From assembly GCA_022496805.1 (NCBI GenBank), contig CM040100.1:23651009-23715008 (forward strand): 64,000 nt of DNA, in the 5' to 3' direction. Each line of letters starts with the position of its first letter. The first letter of the stretch is position 1. Below are positions 62,376 to 64,000 of the stretch, piece after piece. The stretch comes from Pohlia nutans. Its lineage: Eukaryota; Streptophyta; Bryopsida; Bryales; Mniaceae. The translations under genes were made by a program, and so were the position numbers. The notes below the pieces were generated by a model. The model saw only the letters and a program-made list of their open reading frames with translations. It did no database searches and had not been told where the DNA came from.

Positions 62376-62656
62376 TAGAGGAAATAGGGCGCTAGCCTGG
62401 TTGGGGTATTCAAGAACGGATCCGGCAGACCCTTGGAAAGGATCGTCATCCTCGACTTGTGATCGCCATCATTACACTTCCATAGTGGCATGAGTCTATA
62501 TCCGGAATGTCTCTAGAGGGGAGAAATTGGTGAGTTCAAAACTGAGCGATGATGTGGACTTGTACTCCTTCTTCCAGCGCGCCCAATGTGTGCTTCTCCC
62601 GCCATTTTGTTTCGCAGCTCCCGCCAAATACAACGTCTTTGTATGCCCATATTCCG
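62376..62656. other. Short noncoding gap
   Basis: Nothing bounded is seen. Confidence 0.4.
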
Positions 62657-62929
62657 CCTCGGGGGGTGTACTATACTAAACACGTACAAGTATACGTGAT
62701 TGCACAGAAGGGGTATTAATTCGAACATTGTCGTATTACATATACATACGATAAACATATTTAGAGATGAAAATATTGATGTATACTTACATTAAACATA
62801 TATTTAGGACAAAATAGATCTGTACACAAAGGTTTTTATACATATAACCCCTTGTATACATGGGGGTTTTTAGAGGGGGTCATGAACGCACGTGATTCTC
62901 AAACATAATGTAGAGTGCACCCCCCGAGG
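62657..62929. mobile_element. Intact family G TIR-MITE, 273 bp
   Basis: CCTCGGGGGGTGTACT at the left mirrors GAGTGCACCCCCCGAGG at the right with one mismatch. Flanks ATTCCG and ATTCTG may be a mutated 6-bp target duplication. This copy is uninterrupted and preserves the empty sites of the insertions seen in the copy at 25796-28345. Confidence 0.75.
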
Positions 62930-63450
62930 ATTCTGCCATATCTTTTTTGTTTCAGGCCTCATCTTTCCCGTTGATGGCCTAATATAGGTATCCCCTCAAA
63001 AAATAGTGTGATTTTTTATAAACATCCTTTTGATAAGAAAAAAACATTGGAAAATTTCAAAAATCATAGGATGTTCTAGATACCATGGCTACAACTATAT
63101 ACATGGTGTTAAATACAAAATTTCTAGCACACATAAAATGAGTTAAACATAAATCATACTATGTGAGACACGTAAAAGTGGTACCCATATTAGGCCATTT
63201 TCCCTGAGCCTTTTCCTTCATGCCTCCTACACTTGTCTTTTATATACATGAACTATTTCTCAATTGTCCAAGATTTGTTGTGCCAGCGCGCCTACCCTAA
63301 AAAGTGTATTTTGTTAGGGTAAGTGCATTTTTAAGCAACAAACAATAAAGCACTTTTTTATTTTTAGCATCATTTTGTTTGTGAGCGTCGTAGGGGCTAT
63401 TAGAACAATGCATGTGATATTGAAGTGTAGCTGTATGTGCTCATGTGTAG
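62930..63450. other. Noncoding gap
   Basis: AT-rich, with nothing recognisable. Confidence 0.4.
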
Positions 63451-64000
63451 ATGTTTGACCACTTTAAGGTAGATGAGGTGTTCAATGGCGGCGTTGTTAT
63501 GAACAACATTAGATATGAAGTTCCCGAGATCATGATTTGTGCTTACTTCGGTCCTAAGTCCAATAAGTCTGGGTGGGAAAACCAGTTGAAAACCTTTGTT
63601 AAAGAGCAAGATGCCATCCTTAGACTCTATAGAAGAGTTAAAAAATCTGATGACATGCCTAACAAAGAAATTACACTCCAATTTGTTAGAGGCCTAATTC
63701 TGATGTTCTAGGATACAAAGGTGAACTGGAAAGGATTCAGGGTCGACCGTAGGAAATACCGAGAGGGTTTATGGAGGAAGAGAGAGCTCACCTACAATAT
63801 AAAGATTGAGAGTTCCGGTGATTGGGTAGATGTAGCGCCTCCCACTATTGGAAAGAAATGATGTACAACACCTTTGAATGCGGCGGACTTTGATTATCCA
63901 GTCGTTCTAAAGTTGACTATCAAATCCGAGTCCGCTGAGGATTTAAGTGCGTGTTTGATTGGGAATAAAGATATGGAGAAGGTTTGGGGGGCAACGCTTG
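63451..64000 (+). pseudogene. Decayed coding sequence, unidentified, cut by the window end
   Basis: One frame runs for 183 codons from the ATG at 63451 to the window edge with only two stops (TAG at 63709, TGA at 63859). The text between stops stays protein-like: alternating hydrophobic and charged residues such as MNNIRYEVPEIMICAYFG, WKGFRVDRRKYREG, LTYNIKIESSGDWVDVAPP and DYPVVLKLTIKSES. A stop lies directly before the ATG, so the 5' part is missing or in another exon. GC is above the surrounding level. I do not recognise the family. A relic of an integrated virus or a transposon gene is possible. Confidence 0.4.

Overview
The window looks like nuclear DNA of a streptophyte plant, most likely a bryophyte or a relative. 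Three things point that way: a single QALGGH-like plant zinc finger, CACTA-type miniature transposons with plant-style CACTACAAG ends, and a tandem microRNA locus whose 5p arm resembles the moss and liverwort miR1030 family as I remember it (not checked against a database). Intergenic DNA is AT-rich and full of short inverted-repeat transposons. GC-rich stretches mark the few gene-like places. I saw no rRNA, no convincing tRNA, no CRISPR and no organellar genes.

Layout: 1-9.8 kb is noncoding, with a triplicated direct repeat, a long (AT)n tract, a small zinc-finger gene (4191-4547) and a back-to-back pair of TTAA elements. 9.8-16.2 kb holds two GC-rich islands dense in GGAC motifs, one with a 234-codon decayed open frame. 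16-30 kb has no supported gene but contains a 1.2 kb foldback element and a 2.5 kb nest of five miniature transposons. 30-36 kb is repeats. 36.2-37.1 kb is the best noncoding-RNA locus: a TATA box followed by two 102-nt hairpins carrying the same 20-nt 5p sequence. 38.4-45.6 kb is again transposon-rich. 45.6-52.3 kb mixes GC-rich, unrecognised DNA with three CACTA miniatures.

The clearest protein gene is at 53752-59932 on the minus strand. I could phase twelve exons into one 870-residue frame. The N-terminus resembles the universal-stress-protein-like domain of plant USP-kinase proteins, the middle is a Ser/Thr/Pro-rich linker, and the C-terminal half is a type II (archaeal-type) 3-dehydroquinate synthase homologue. 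That domain pairing is the most unusual protein feature here.

The dominant structural theme is a population of about 17 short elements (0.23-0.8 kb, roughly 8 kb or 12% of the window). They end in CCC(C/T)TAAA-type terminal repeats and are flanked by TTAA, the signature of piggyBac-superfamily transposons. No transposase gene is visible, so they are probably non-autonomous. Other families add TA-flanked (Tc1/mariner-like) miniatures, CACTA miniatures with exact 3-bp target duplications, and a LINE-like tail with a 15-bp target duplication. Several insertions sit inside one another, and paralogous copies elsewhere in the window preserve the empty sites.
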